Notes: generated from the letters alone by a model not told the origin. A DNA stretch of 49,038 nucleotides from Phycisphaerae bacterium (GCA_029260235.1 JAJDDP010000224.1:1-49038); one strand, 5' to 3'. Counted from the stretch's first letter, positions 1-9,371 are shown. Translations and numbers: made by a program.

Positions 1-1235
1 GGCCCTTGGGCCGCAGATCGTGCGTATTGGGCGAGGAACGAACGGGTTAGGGCGTCGTCCCAGATAATGTCGGCATCGAGAATCTGTCCGGTCAATGGAT
101 TGGCCCGTGAAGGCCCCATCGCAAAGGCGCGGCCGCTGACAATCCAACGGAAGAAATTGTAACGGACGTCCTCTGGATCGAGATCCTTGAACTCGTTGGT
201 CGCTGTCTGCTGGCGAACTTGAATTGCATTCCGCAGCCCAGCCGCTTCAAAAGCTTTATTCCACTCCAGGATCCCTTCGCGTACGAATCGGCGGTACTTC
301 TTAGGAACCGTTTTCTCGATGTAGAAGACGATTTGGTCGTCCGGATTGACGTCCGAAACCTTGGCGGACGGGTCTTCCTTGCGGAGACGCCATCTGTTGA
401 TGTAGCGCTTAAAGACGGTCTTGGCATTGTGAGGCGCCGTCCAGTCCTTCACCGCAGTGAGGAAGAAGCCAACGCGATCATCGGCTTCGCGGGGCTTGTA
501 GTCGTTCTCGGGGAGTTCAGAAATACTGTAGTGAACACGGGCACGGATGCCCCCGCGATTGCCCTGCATGACGGCCAAGTCGACGGCCAACTCCAGGTTC
601 TTGGGGAATACCTTCCGCTTGGCATAGCGACTCAGGGAGGCGTCGATGCTGCCGCCAAAGATTCGGCCCAAGCTGGCGTAGTCGGATTTGAGGATCCGAT
701 CCAAGTCGATGACCGCACTGCCATCTTTCTTGGAAACGATCGGCGTAGAGAGAACGATGGATTCGGTGTAGGTGCGCTTGATGACATCTTCAACATCAGA
801 CCCCTTGCCCGTCTTGTGGCGGACGTCGGGTTCGACGAGCACGAGCTTCTTGTCGATCTCCCGCCACTGAACCAGCTGATCACCCCACATGTAGCCAGCC
901 AGCATCGGTCCGCCGGCGATGCTCGTGGCCATCAAGAAATTCTTGTTCATCATGCCGCTGGGGATGACCGCCAAGAGGTTGTCGGTCTTCTTGTTGTAGT
1001 AGAGCTTCCACAACGAACCTTCCGGCGCGGAGATCTCTTTATGATCCTTGGCGAACTTGTCGAAAGGCGGGAAGTCCGGCTTTTCCTTCTTTTCTCCACC
1101 CTTCGCAGCCGCCGCCGGAGGTGGAGGCATTGGACCCTTGTTCGTGTCTTCGCCCAGCAGATGAAGCGGAGCAAGCAAGAAACAAGCCGCTACGGAAAAC
1201 GCGACCGATTGGCGATTAGACGAAATCCACAACAT
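1..1235 (-). CDS. Zinc-dependent metalloprotease, DUF5117/DUF4953 family (N-terminal part, runs off window)
   Basis: The minus-strand frame is open from the ATG at 1235 to the window edge, about 411 codons, so the C-terminal half is missing. GGAG precedes the ATG by about 8 bases. Residues 1-29 form a signal peptide (hydrophobic VAFSVAACFLLAPLHLL, then GED), followed by a Pro/Ala-rich linker. From about residue 60 the text matches the DUF5117 domain (LWKLYYNKKTDNLLAVIPSG), then LPENDYKPREADDRVGFF and DDQIVFYIEKTVPKKYR, which lead into the DUF4953 peptidase domain (GILEWNKAFEAAG, DVRYNFFRWI). The HExxH zinc site of this family lies beyond the window. It is probably a secreted or periplasmic metallopeptidase of unknown substrate. 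The plus-strand reading across this stretch is only its antisense shadow. Confidence 0.85.
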   Translation of the reverse strand, partial: MLWISSNRQSVAFSVAACFLLAPLHLLGEDTNKGPMPPPPAAAAKGGEKKEKPDFPPFDKFAKDHKEISAPEGSLWKLYYNKKTDNLLAVIPSGMMNKNFLMATSIAGGPMLAGYMWGDQLVQWREIDKKLVLVEPDVRHKTGKGSDVEDVIKRTYTESIVLSTPIVSKKDGSAVIDLDRILKSDYASLGRIFGGSIDASLSRYAKRKVFPKNLELAVDLAVMQGNRGGIRARVHYSISELPENDYKPREADDRVGFFLTAVKDWTAPHNAKTVFKRYINRWRLRKEDPSAKVSDVNPDDQIVFYIEKTVPKKYRRFVREGILEWNKAFEAAGLRNAIQVRQQTATNEFKDLDPEDVRYNFFRWIVSGRAFAMGPSRANPLTGQILDADIIWDDALTRSFLAQYARSAAQG

Positions 1236-1538
1236 AAGAAACGCTCCTGTGTGTTCGGGTTTGTCGTTCCGATTCAGATTATTGCTCAGCCAGCGATAAG
1301 AGCGGCCAACCACAGTGGCCACGCGCTGATCGCACGAGAGCACGGCACCTCTCTCGCTTATAGCGATTTGGACGTTTCAAGTCACGGCGGGCTAGGCGAT
1401 AACGACGGCCGACGACCAAACGTGACACCTTCTTACAACGATCAGCTCCGCCGGCCAATTTCCTTCCCGGATTTGGCGCCCCGCCCATGCAGGGCTATCA
1501 TCCCCCCCATCGATAACTACCCGCACCGTTGGTCCACT
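1236..1538. other. Divergent intergenic region
   Basis: About 300 bases between two divergently transcribed genes. It must hold both promoters, but I see no convincing -35/-10 pair. A short inverted repeat (GGCCA...TGGCC) lies near 1302-1319. No gene or RNA is recognisable. Confidence 0.4.
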
Positions 1539-2087
1539 ATGAATCGGCAAAACGCGCGAATCTCATACACAGCTCTTGCGCTTTCCTTCGCGTCCCTGAC
1601 AGGATGTGAACCAGCGGATACCACAGCATCTAAGGCCCAACCTGCACTCCCAGTACCAGCACCCCAATTGCTGGACTTCCCAGAGAAGCTTCACGTCGAA
1701 GATGAGTCGGTGAATAAATTTGTAGCCAAGGTGATCGAAACCTGTGCGTCGGGCGACTACGAAGCCTTCCGACAGCTGTGGAGCCGTGGAGCGGAACCCT
1801 TTCCCCGCGATCAATTCTTCGACGCTTGGCGATTGGTGCGTAGAGTCCGTATCGAAGCCCTAAGGCCCGTGCGCCACCCCAAGACCCTGGACATCCTCTA
1901 TCTGGGCAAAGCCCACGTTGAGTTAGAGCCCGATGTCCGCGAGCCCGAGCGAGATGTGATCATCCTGCTCGTTCAGGAGGATGGGCGGTGGCGATTGGCT
2001 TCGCCGCCGAGTGAACTTCCTGAAGACATGTTCGATCCCACAGAAACAACAAGCCAACCTTCATCCTCGGCAGCAGGCAAGGGTTAA
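1539..2087 (+). CDS. Small lipoprotein, function unknown
   Basis: A 182-residue protein starting MNRQNARISYTALALS with a lipobox ending LTGC (Cys about residue 22), so it should be lipidated and exported. The mature part begins with a Pro/Ala-rich linker. It is followed by an alpha/beta region (NKFVAKVIETCASGDYEAF, then DVIILLVQEDGRWRLASPP) that resembles the general NTF2/DUF4878-like layout of small secreted planctomycete proteins; this is a loose resemblance, not an identification. The frame is open far upstream, but that part is antisense to the divergent protease, so the ATG just before the signal peptide is the real start. A strong terminator hairpin follows at 2180-2205. Confidence 0.7.
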   Translation: MNRQNARISYTALALSFASLTGCEPADTTASKAQPALPVPAPQLLDFPEKLHVEDESVNKFVAKVIETCASGDYEAFRQLWSRGAEPFPRDQFFDAWRLVRRVRIEALRPVRHPKTLDILYLGKAHVELEPDVREPERDVIILLVQEDGRWRLASPPSELPEDMFDPTETTSQPSSSAAGKG

Positions 2088-2179
2088 CCAACTCTGGGTC
2101 GGATCCGCTCAATTGGAGACTAGGCCAAACGGCAGGTTCACGGCCTTCTCTGGATGCATGCCAACACTCAGCCCAAGAA

Positions 2180-2205
2180 AAAACCCACCTACTCAGGTGG
2201 GTTTT
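2180..2205. terminator. Bidirectional intrinsic terminator
   Basis: A perfect 11-bp stem (AAAACCCACCT / AGGTGGGTTTT) with a 4-base ACTC loop sits between two convergent genes. The A-tract on one side and T-tract on the other let it work on both strands. Confidence 0.85.
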
Positions 2206-2251
2206 GAGGGTTGCTTGGTTCAAATACCAGCTCAAACGAGCCAAACTCGCA

Positions 2252-2575
2252 TTACGGTCTGGCGCCTGGCGTGAAAGGGTATATCGGGACCGTGCTGCAT
2301 GTTCCGACGTTTTGGCCGCCGCCGCCGCCACCGCCGCCTTGGTCACCGGCAAGCCCAAAGAATGGGATCGAGCAACTGGGGTCGTCTTCAAAATTCGGAA
2401 CGTCGCCGAACAACTGAGTAATGTCAGTTGGATCGCAGAACCCTAGAACGCTGCCGCACGGATTCAGCACCGTCGCGGCCGTCTTACAGGAGGGGAAAAT
2501 CGCAAGATTGCAGCCCAGAAGAGTTGCCGCCAATGCGACGAAGCTGACCTTGCCATTCTTGGATATTTTTTTCAT
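2252..2575 (-). CDS. Small Cys-rich exported protein, paralogue of the next gene
   Basis: A protein of about 107 residues with a lysine-rich start, a hydrophobic signal (VSFVALAATLLGC) and a Cys-rich mature part (PCGSVLGFCDPTDITQLFG), then a run of eight glycines. The cleavage site may be a lipobox (LLGC). The ATG at 2575 is taken as the start; an in-frame TTG two codons upstream at 2581 has an equally placed GGAG. The next gene on the same strand has the same plan: signal peptide, Cys before a short helix, a second Cys about 20 residues later, an NPCGSVLG/DPCATVLG-like motif and a glycine-rich tract. I recognise the layout from planctomycete genomes but no function is known to me. Confidence 0.65.
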   Translation of the reverse strand: MKKISKNGKVSFVALAATLLGCNLAIFPSCKTAATVLNPCGSVLGFCDPTDITQLFGDVPNFEDDPSCSIPFFGLAGDQGGGGGGGGQNVGTCSTVPIYPFTPGARP

Positions 2576-2653
2576 CGCCAAATAGACTCCGTTACGGTGT
2601 CGCCATCAATATGGTTGCCTGCGTCCGAGGCCTAAGCCTTGGAAAGCCCGTGC

Positions 2654-2959
2654 CTAAAAACCGGTATCTTCGACCGGGCAATCCGCAAAGAATGTACCAG
2701 TTCGCGGACCCTCGAACGAATCGCTGCCGCCACCGCCGTCCTCGCCGCCGCCGGTATCGGTCCCGAGCACGGTCGCGCAAGGATCGATCAAGCCGCCGAA
2801 GATGCCGTTTGTGCAGTCGAATATGAAGCACATGTCCAGTGATGCGATCGCCGCTTCAGAGGCGAAGGAACCACAGGCCAAGTTACCGCCTTGGAAGAGG
2901 TAGCTGCCACCAAAAACCATCGTGGTAACCAGTGCAATCCGGGAGAAACGTCTACGCAT
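2654..2959 (-). CDS. Small Cys-rich exported protein (tandem paralogue)
   Basis: A 101-residue protein with signal peptide MRRRFSRIALVTTMVFGGSYL. The mature part carries GSFASEAAIASLDMCFIFDC, then DPCATVLGTDTGGGEDGGGG and a Cys near the end. GGAG lies 9 bases before the ATG at 2959. The FIFDCTNG...GLIDPC pattern is a recurrent short exported module in planctomycetes; its function is unknown to me. It lies 78 bases upstream of its paralogue on the same strand, so the two are probably co-transcribed and arose by tandem duplication. Confidence 0.65.
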   Translation of the reverse strand: MRRRFSRIALVTTMVFGGSYLFQGGNLACGSFASEAAIASLDMCFIFDCTNGIFGGLIDPCATVLGTDTGGGEDGGGGSDSFEGPRTGTFFADCPVEDTGF

Positions 2960-3179
2960 GGCTCAAGTCTCCAAACCGGTGAGGCTCAGGGAAGCTGGAC
3001 GGGGCCGCGGGGCCATCCGCCGAGTTACGCCTCCACAAGGGGTGTCATCATAGGGCTGCCCACCAACCTCCGCAAGTTGACCTGGAAGGGAAAAACGCCC
3101 GTAGGCGACGGCGTGCATGTGTTTCGCCGCGCCCAGCCACGCTCCTTGTATCGTCTTAGACGCTGTGTCTGGCAACCCC

Positions 3180-4247
3180 CTAGCCGCTCTTTTCCGCCAA
3201 TAGGGTACTGATTTCTGCCCGACCAACGGGCTGGATGAGGCCTCTCTCAGTGATAATGCCCCGAATCAGCTCGGCAGGCGTGACATCGAAGGCTGGACAA
3301 TAGCAGGACACATCGTCTGGTGCGGTCTTTCGGCCAAACCCGTGGCGGATCTCCGCCGGACTCCGCTCTTCGATGGGGATGGCTGACCCATCGGGGCAGG
3401 CGAAGTCAAATGTCGAGCTGGGAGCAGCCACATAAAACGGAATGTCGTGGGCTTTGGCCAGCACAGCCACCGAGTAGGTACCGATCTTGTTAGCGGCATC
3501 TCCGTTGGCAGCGATCCGGTCAGAGCCGGTGATCACCAAGTCGATCTTCCCTTCCTTCATCAGCAGGCCTGCCATGTTGTCGCAGTTCACCACCACATCG
3601 ATCCCTGCCCGCGAAAGCTCCCAGGCGGTCAATCGCGAACCCTGCAACAGGGGTCGAGTCTCGTCAGCATATACGCGGAAAGACCTCCCAGCTTCGTGGG
3701 CGGCGTACATGGGGGCCAGGGCAGTGCCGTACTCAGCCGTAGCCAAGCCGCCCGCATTGCAGTGCGTGAGAACGCCAGCGCCGGCTGGAATCAGCGATTG
3801 CCCCACTTGGCCTATCGCCCGACACATGGCAGCATCCTCATCGCGGATCAACTTCGCCTCAGCCAGCAAGACCAGCTTAACCGCGCCTACATCGTCACCG
3901 GCACCCAGCGCTGTCCGCTTCATCCGATCCAACGCCCAGAATAGATTCACCGCCGTCGGTCGAGCCGAGGCCAGGAAATCGCACACCTCGTCCAGCTTGG
4001 CGGTGAAGGCAGCGCGGTCGGTTCCGTCAAAACCGCGAACACCCAGCACCACGCCCATTGCGGCTGCAATGCCGATGGCAGGGGCACCGCGAACACGCAA
4101 CACCTTAATCGCTTCCCAGATCGCTTCAGGGTCGCGGCACTCAAGCATCTTCAATTCTTGAGGCAACAAGGTCTGGTCGATCATGGAGACGCAGCCGTCC
4201 AAGTCGCCGAGCCATTCGATTGTGCGCAGTGTTGTTGTCGTGTTCAT
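3180..4247 (-). CDS. mtnA: S-methyl-5-thioribose-1-phosphate isomerase
   Basis: Converts 5-methylthioribose 1-phosphate to methylthioribulose 1-phosphate in the methionine salvage pathway (cytosolic). With the ATG at 4247 it is 355 residues, the usual family length. Landmarks in order: KVLRVRGAPAIGIAAAMG near residue 50, the catalytic cysteine in GVLTHCNAGGLAT (about Cys163), DETRPLLQGSRLTAWEL, and the catalytic aspartate in ITGSDRIAANGDAANKIG (about Asp243). A TTG four codons upstream (4259) is an alternative start. Neither candidate has a clear ribosome binding site. No other salvage genes are nearby. Confidence 0.95.
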   Translation of the reverse strand: MNTTTTLRTIEWLGDLDGCVSMIDQTLLPQELKMLECRDPEAIWEAIKVLRVRGAPAIGIAAAMGVVLGVRGFDGTDRAAFTAKLDEVCDFLASARPTAVNLFWALDRMKRTALGAGDDVGAVKLVLLAEAKLIRDEDAAMCRAIGQVGQSLIPAGAGVLTHCNAGGLATAEYGTALAPMYAAHEAGRSFRVYADETRPLLQGSRLTAWELSRAGIDVVVNCDNMAGLLMKEGKIDLVITGSDRIAANGDAANKIGTYSVAVLAKAHDIPFYVAAPSSTFDFACPDGSAIPIEERSPAEIRHGFGRKTAPDDVSCYCPAFDVTPAELIRGIITERGLIQPVGRAEISTLLAEKSG

Positions 4248-4290
4248 CGTTCGATTCAACCATTGTTCGAGTTGCTTTAGAGAAGCAGTG

Positions 4291-5703
4291 TTAGTTCATG
4301 GAGCCACCAAGGCTAGCCACAAGTTCTTGATACTTTTGAGAACGGGAAAGAATTTCGCCGGCGATTTCCTTTAGCGCGTCAACTTGATCCGGCGGCAAGT
4401 ACAACCTTGTCTTCATTTTTTGGAAGATGCCTCTCTTCCCAGCATCTTCAATACTGTCAAAATCAACAGAGATCGAATAGTAGCGAACATCCCCCGACCC
4501 TTCTCCGCCCGGGAGGGTCACACCGGGGCAAGATTCTTGAATCAACTCCCGACACTGGGCTTGAACCTGCGCATCCCTTGTGAGTTGGTCAAAGTGCTCC
4601 TGAATCATCACGGCCGAATCAAATGTGTAGTTGTCCTGCAGGCCTGAGACGGTTGCCTTGAGCGCATCTATTTCGGTCGGCGTAGCCTCACGCTTATCCC
4701 ACGGCGTAGCAGACTCAGTCTTGGCATTGACGATGATGACCACCACAGTCTTGATCTTCTCAAGGTTCAGGCCGCGAAGTATGCTCCAACTGCTATCCGT
4801 AGTAGCCAACGAATGGACAACGGTTCTGGTGCCCAGGTTGTCAGCAATGCCGCCATCAAGAAGGTGAACATACGGCCTCTGATTGGCATCAAGATATGAA
4901 TTGGCATATTGGGCTCTCTGGTATCGTCTAGAGGCGATGCTTCTATCACTCAAACCAAGGGGGATCCATGCAGGTTCCTTGAAGTCAAAGCCCTTCGTAT
5001 AGTTCTGCAATGTGAGCGGCGAGAAGAGAAGTGGAAAAGCCGCAGACGCAGCCACTGCCCTTGAAATAGGCATCGCTCCCAAGTCTGAATACAACAGATC
5101 GAACTGCTCTTGCGTGAACTCGAAAGTTGCCCCCAGAGTCATGTCGGTCGCGTTCACGATAAGGAAGGGACGCTGCCCTCGCCGTAACAAATCGCCGTAG
5201 GTCGTGCGATCAAAGATATCCTCGCCGTAGTATTCTGCGGCTAAATCTGTGCGACTGAATGTCGGCGACAGCAACCGTATCCCGCTCCATACCGCAACCC
5301 CGAGCAACTCCCTTTCGATATTCTTCTTCAAGAAGCGGTGTTCGAAAGTCTCGAACAACTCATCCCCGAAGGCTGCATAGTACGCAGCCGTGAAGCTCCC
5401 TCCCGATACAGACGAAATCACGTCCACCTCGTCCAGCAGCCGCTTCTCTTGTCCGCCGATCGTTACCCTTGTATCCCTGAGTTGCTCCATCACTCCATAG
5501 GCAAGGGCGGCAGCCCTCGTTCCTCCACCCGAGAAAGTCAGCACGACAAATAGTTCTTCAGAATTTCCGGGCGAGGACAAGTTCTTGAAACGATAACCCT
5601 CGTCCTCATCGAATGCTTGCAGCGGCACATTCACACTGTAGTGGGCACACCCAAGAGGGCCGCATAGCAGAAGGGCTAAGCCAATGGCTTTACAGTTCCT
5701 CAA
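4291..5703 (-). CDS. Patatin-like phospholipase lipoprotein
   Basis: A 470-residue predicted acyl hydrolase exported as a lipoprotein (signal MRNCKAIGLALLLCGPLGC, lipobox ending LGC at Cys19). Patatin signatures are complete: oxyanion loop FSGGGTRAAALAYG (about 58-70), nucleophile elbow ISSVSGGSF (Ser100, with Ser in place of the first Gly of GxSxG), and the aspartate motif HLLDGGIADNLG (about Asp283), giving a Ser-Asp dyad. No ATG fits. The TTG at 5703 has GGAG seven bases upstream and overlaps the stop of the preceding small gene by 14 bases, so translation is probably coupled. Substrate unknown; likely an envelope or secreted lipase. Confidence 0.85.
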   Translation of the reverse strand: MRNCKAIGLALLLCGPLGCAHYSVNVPLQAFDEDEGYRFKNLSSPGNSEELFVVLTFSGGGTRAAALAYGVMEQLRDTRVTIGGQEKRLLDEVDVISSVSGGSFTAAYYAAFGDELFETFEHRFLKKNIERELLGVAVWSGIRLLSPTFSRTDLAAEYYGEDIFDRTTYGDLLRRGQRPFLIVNATDMTLGATFEFTQEQFDLLYSDLGAMPISRAVAASAAFPLLFSPLTLQNYTKGFDFKEPAWIPLGLSDRSIASRRYQRAQYANSYLDANQRPYVHLLDGGIADNLGTRTVVHSLATTDSSWSILRGLNLEKIKTVVVIIVNAKTESATPWDKREATPTEIDALKATVSGLQDNYTFDSAVMIQEHFDQLTRDAQVQAQCRELIQESCPGVTLPGGEGSGDVRYYSISVDFDSIEDAGKRGIFQKMKTRLYLPPDQVDALKEIAGEILSRSQKYQELVASLGGSMN

Positions 5704-5908
5704 AGACGATCTCCATCGGCCTTAGCGGAGTCGTGTGCACAACGGTCGGACGCCGCCATTTGGGTGTGTAGTCGCGCGGCTCACCAAGATTGATGGTGTG
5801 CGTTCCCGGACCAACGCGGAACTTCTTGTCCGTGACGCCGGATTCGTAGTCGTCAACGAAGACCGCTCGCCTTTGCGGAAACCGAACGATCACATATTCG
5901 ACCGCCAT
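5690..5908 (-). CDS. Small conserved-looking protein, coupled to the patatin lipoprotein
   Basis: About 72 residues (MAVEYVIVRFPQRRAVFVDD...), predicted cytoplasmic with no signal peptide. It reads as a short beta-rich domain (VGPGTHTINLGEPRDY) that recalls PEGA-like folds, but I cannot assign a family. Two ATGs are possible (5914 and 5908); AGGA sits 8 bases before the second and only 2 before the first, so 5908 is preferred. Its stop lies inside the start of the patatin-like gene, suggesting coupling and a shared task. Confidence 0.6.
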   Translation of the reverse strand: MAVEYVIVRFPQRRAVFVDDYESGVTDKKFRVGPGTHTINLGEPRDYTPKWRRPTVVHTTPLRPMEIVFEEL

Positions 5909-5998
5909 AGCCATGTTCCTGCCACTTCAAACGCCCGCGCTTTCGCTTGAGTGCCACACATCCGATGTGTGACCACCAGAACCCGCTGCACTACTCAA

Positions 5999-8900
5999 CT
6001 ACGACGCGCTCTTCTTGCTCTTGTCCTCATAGGGAGGTGGGGCCGGGGTTTCCATCGGCTCTGCCTTGATGCGATCCATCAGGTATTTTATGGCTGCTTC
6101 AAGCTGAGCATCTTTGCCATCCAAAACATCGACGGGCATATTCTGAACCTCCATGTCCGGATCCACGCCATGACCTTCGACGATCCAAGTGCGGTCCAAG
6201 CCATAAGGGGCGAACTGCGGCGGCGTTGTCCCACCGCCATCGACCAACGGTTGGTGCAGTTCGATGCCAACCGCCCCACCCCACGTCCGCATGCCGATCA
6301 ATGGAGCAATCCTCTTTCTCTTGATGCCCTCGGCGAACCACTCGCCCGAACTACCCGTGTCTTCATTGACCAGCACGGCTAGATGGCCCCGGAAACTACG
6401 CTCCGGTTCATGGGTCGGGTTTCCTTCCCGCGGCTTGGTCATCGCCCAGGTCTTCCGCTCGAAACGGTCAATCAGCATGTTCGAGGTGAATCCGCCACCG
6501 TTGTATCGCTCGTCGATGATGAAGCCCTTCTTGTAGTGCTGCGAGAAATAGTACGGCGCAAACTCTTTCAAACCCGGGTCCATCATGTCGGGAATATGCA
6601 GGTAGCCGATCTGCCCGCCGCTGGCCTTGGCTACCTTAGCCCGATTGTTGTCCACCCATTCGCGGTAACGAATCGTCCGTTCACTTCTCAACGTTTTGAT
6701 GCGGTAGGTCTTTGAACCTTCGGCGCTAGGCTTGTTGTTGTACGTCAAGGTGACCAGCTTGTTGGCTTTGTTTTGGAGATAGCCAAAGGGGTTATCACCG
6801 GTCGTGACTTCTTGCCCGTCGATAGCAATCAAGTAGTCGCCTTCTTTGATCGGGCACCCAGGCATACCTATCGGCGAGCGCTCGCTCCCTTTCCATGGCG
6901 TACCCGGAATGACGTGGGCTAGCTGGTAATAGCCCGCCGCCGCGTCAAGGTGAAAATCTACGCCCAGGAGGCCTACCGATACGCGCTTTGCGCCACCCTG
7001 AAAATCACCGCCAAATATATAGGTATGGCCAACGTTCAACTCCGCGATCATCTCGCCGATCACATAGTTCAGGTCGCTCCGATTTCCGCAATGGGGGATC
7101 AGCTTGCGATACTTCTCTCGCATGGCAGGCCAATCGACGCCGTGCATGTTGACATCGTAGAACCAATCTCGCTGCACACGCCAAGCCTCATCAAAAATCT
7201 GGTTGAACTCCTCATTGCGATCCACAGAAATGCGAATCCCAGAGAGGCTGATATTCCCATCGCCCACCGAAGACTTGGAGCCGCTGTTCACCACGCCATA
7301 GCTACTACCGGCGCGGTAAACTAGTTTCTTGCCGTCGGCGGAGCGGTGGTAGTTATTGATCCCCGATGTGATCTTCTTGGATTCTGAATCTTCAAGATTG
7401 TACGCATGAAGGTCAACGCGATCAGACGTCTCATCGTTGATGTTCTGATATTTCTGAAACTGCTGTTCTTCCTTGGCTAGGTACAAGAAGCCATCGTCAG
7501 TTGCTTCCAGCCGAAAATACTGACCCGGCGAAACACCTTCGACCGCAAGGATGCGCCGCTCTAAGCCAGCTAGGTCGATGCGATTCTTGCTCTCTTCCTC
7601 TTGATTCTCAGATCCCTCATCCTCCGATGCTTCTTGGCTTACGCTCTCTTCCTCGTCTTGAAGGGCAAATGGCGAAACGGCATCGTTCTGTAAGAGCGCC
7701 ATATACGGCCGACACATATTTAGGAAAACGTAATTCTGTTCCACCGCGCCCATGATGGGGTTGAACGTACGGTTGGAAAGAAAATACAGGTATAGGCCAT
7801 CCGGACTAAACGACGGACTAAAATCGGTATAGACTTCGTCGGTGACGCGGTGAGTCTTCCCTTGCTCCATCGAGTAAAGGAAGATGGCTTCGTTGATGCT
7901 CTGCTCCATCTTGCTGTAGGCGATCCACCTGCTGTCGGGAGACCAGACGTAATCCTGAATGCCCCAGCGGTACCAGCCATCGTCGTAATCGCTTCGGTCC
8001 AAAACTTGCACGTCACCACCATCGACGCCAACGAGATTCAAACGCATGGATTTGTCCGAGAAAATGATGTGTTTGCTGTCCGGCGACCAGACAGGCTGCA
8101 TGCGGTAGCCCTGCCCACCTTGGGTGAGCTGCTTCCACGGTTGCTCGCCCCTTTGATCAACCAAATACAACTCCTCTTCGCCGCTCTTATCAGAAATGAA
8201 TAGCACCCACTTGCCGTCGGGAGACCAGGCTGCGTTCTTTTCCCGAGAATTCGTGGTACGGGTCAGGTTAATGGGCTGACCCTCTTCGACGGGGATGTTG
8301 AGCACTTCGCCACGGGCATCGAGCAGCATCCGCTTCCCCGAGGGCGACAGGCCGAAGGCGCCGATCGAAGGAGCGACTTCGACCAACTCGGGCCTCATGC
8401 GTACGAGGTCGCTGGCGATTTGAATGTCGATCACTTGCGACTTGCCCGACTTGAGATCCAGCAGGTGCAGTGCTTCGCCGTATTGATAAACAATTTGGCC
8501 CAGCCCAGCCGATGGATTCTTGACGTCGTAGTCTTTGTAAGAAGTCAGGGCTGATACTTGCCCGTTGGCGACGTCGTACTTGTAGATGTTGAGCGTGCCG
8601 AATTTGCGGTCAGAGTTGAAGTAGATCGCATCGCCTACCCACATCGGGAAGTTGTCGCTGCCGACCCAGTCGGTGATCTTATGAAAATCGCCGGCCTCTA
8701 AACTGCCCATCCAGATTTCCTGGGCAGTGCCGCCTTGATGCCGCTTCCAAGTCCGAGCTTCGCGGCTAATCCGATTGTAAGCCACCTTGGTTCCATCGGC
8801 TGAGACCGATAGCAACCCCGCCCGATCAATCGGCAGCTTGACAGGCAAGCCGCCCTCGATCGAAACGCAGTAGACCTCTTCACCGCGGGAAGGGTACTCC

Positions 8901-9286
8901 CGACTCGATCGAAAGAACACCTCTTTACCGCCAGGCCACCACCCCAACGCGCGGTCGCGGGCTGGGTGATAAGTAAGCCGCCTGGGCACGCCGCCATCAG
9001 CTGCAACCACATAGACATCCGTGCCGCCATCATATTGTCCGGTGAACGCGATCATGGAACCATCGGGCGAGAATTTTGCCCACGTTTCTGATCCAGGATC
9101 GTTCGTAATCCGCCGAGCCTGACCGCCGGTCGACGACACCAACCACAGATCCCGTTCATAAGCGAACACGACCCGGTCCTGATGAACGTCGGCAAAACGC
9201 ATCAACCGACTCTGGGCCTGAGCAATACATCCAACCGACAAGAAAACGACAATACTCATTCGGATCATGGGGCGACTATGGGCCAC
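5999..9286 (-). CDS. tri: Tricorn protease homologue (S41 family, PDZ)
   Basis: About 1095 residues. The GTG at 9286 is chosen because AAGGAG lies seven bases upstream; it gives the signal peptide MIRMSIVVFLSVGCIAQAQ, so this copy is exported rather than cytosolic like archaeal tricorn. The N-terminal two thirds are TolB/WD-like propeller repeats (FSPDGSMIAFTGQYDG, WSPDGKWVLFISDKSGEEELY, WSPDSRWIAYSK). An acidic Glu/Ser-rich linker comes about midway. The last 370 residues hold the tricorn core: EMIAELNVGHTYIFGG (catalytic His region), a PDZ-like domain (CPIKEGDYLIAIDGQEV), GGQIGYLHIPDMM, DERYNGGG, and the nucleophile region NEDTGSSGEWFAEG followed by RTWGGAVGI. Family members degrade peptides. 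A repeat hairpin (9341-9371) lies just upstream. Confidence 0.93.
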   Translation of the reverse strand: MAHSRPMIRMSIVVFLSVGCIAQAQSRLMRFADVHQDRVVFAYERDLWLVSSTGGQARRITNDPGSETWAKFSPDGSMIAFTGQYDGGTDVYVVAADGGVPRRLTYHPARDRALGWWPGGKEVFFRSSREYPSRGEEVYCVSIEGGLPVKLPIDRAGLLSVSADGTKVAYNRISREARTWKRHQGGTAQEIWMGSLEAGDFHKITDWVGSDNFPMWVGDAIYFNSDRKFGTLNIYKYDVANGQVSALTSYKDYDVKNPSAGLGQIVYQYGEALHLLDLKSGKSQVIDIQIASDLVRMRPELVEVAPSIGAFGLSPSGKRMLLDARGEVLNIPVEEGQPINLTRTTNSREKNAAWSPDGKWVLFISDKSGEEELYLVDQRGEQPWKQLTQGGQGYRMQPVWSPDSKHIIFSDKSMRLNLVGVDGGDVQVLDRSDYDDGWYRWGIQDYVWSPDSRWIAYSKMEQSINEAIFLYSMEQGKTHRVTDEVYTDFSPSFSPDGLYLYFLSNRTFNPIMGAVEQNYVFLNMCRPYMALLQNDAVSPFALQDEEESVSQEASEDEGSENQEEESKNRIDLAGLERRILAVEGVSPGQYFRLEATDDGFLYLAKEEQQFQKYQNINDETSDRVDLHAYNLEDSESKKITSGINNYHRSADGKKLVYRAGSSYGVVNSGSKSSVGDGNISLSGIRISVDRNEEFNQIFDEAWRVQRDWFYDVNMHGVDWPAMREKYRKLIPHCGNRSDLNYVIGEMIAELNVGHTYIFGGDFQGGAKRVSVGLLGVDFHLDAAAGYYQLAHVIPGTPWKGSERSPIGMPGCPIKEGDYLIAIDGQEVTTGDNPFGYLQNKANKLVTLTYNNKPSAEGSKTYRIKTLRSERTIRYREWVDNNRAKVAKASGGQIGYLHIPDMMDPGLKEFAPYYFSQHYKKGFIIDERYNGGGFTSNMLIDRFERKTWAMTKPREGNPTHEPERSFRGHLAVLVNEDTGSSGEWFAEGIKRKRIAPLIGMRTWGGAVGIELHQPLVDGGGTTPPQFAPYGLDRTWIVEGHGVDPDMEVQNMPVDVLDGKDAQLEAAIKYLMDRIKAEPMETPAPPPYEDKSKKSAS

Positions 9287-9340
9287 GGTACAACTCCTTC
9301 TAGGTGTATGGTTTCTCTTGCGGGTACCGGATACTGGACG

Positions 9341-9371
9341 CCCCACCCCTGAGCGAAGCGGAAGGGTGGGG
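9341..9371. repeat. REP-like hairpin, copy 1
   Basis: CCCCACCC and GGGTGGGG form an 8-bp stem around a loop containing GAGCGAAGCGG. A second copy with a compensatory stem change lies at 12720-12750. It sits upstream of the tricorn gene. Confidence 0.65.

Noticed and set aside
219-1538. Long plus-strand open frame running into the lipoprotein gene
   Set aside because: Its text is the antisense of the DUF5117/DUF4953 protease, which has a start, ribosome binding site and signal peptide on the minus strand. Only the part from 1539 is real.
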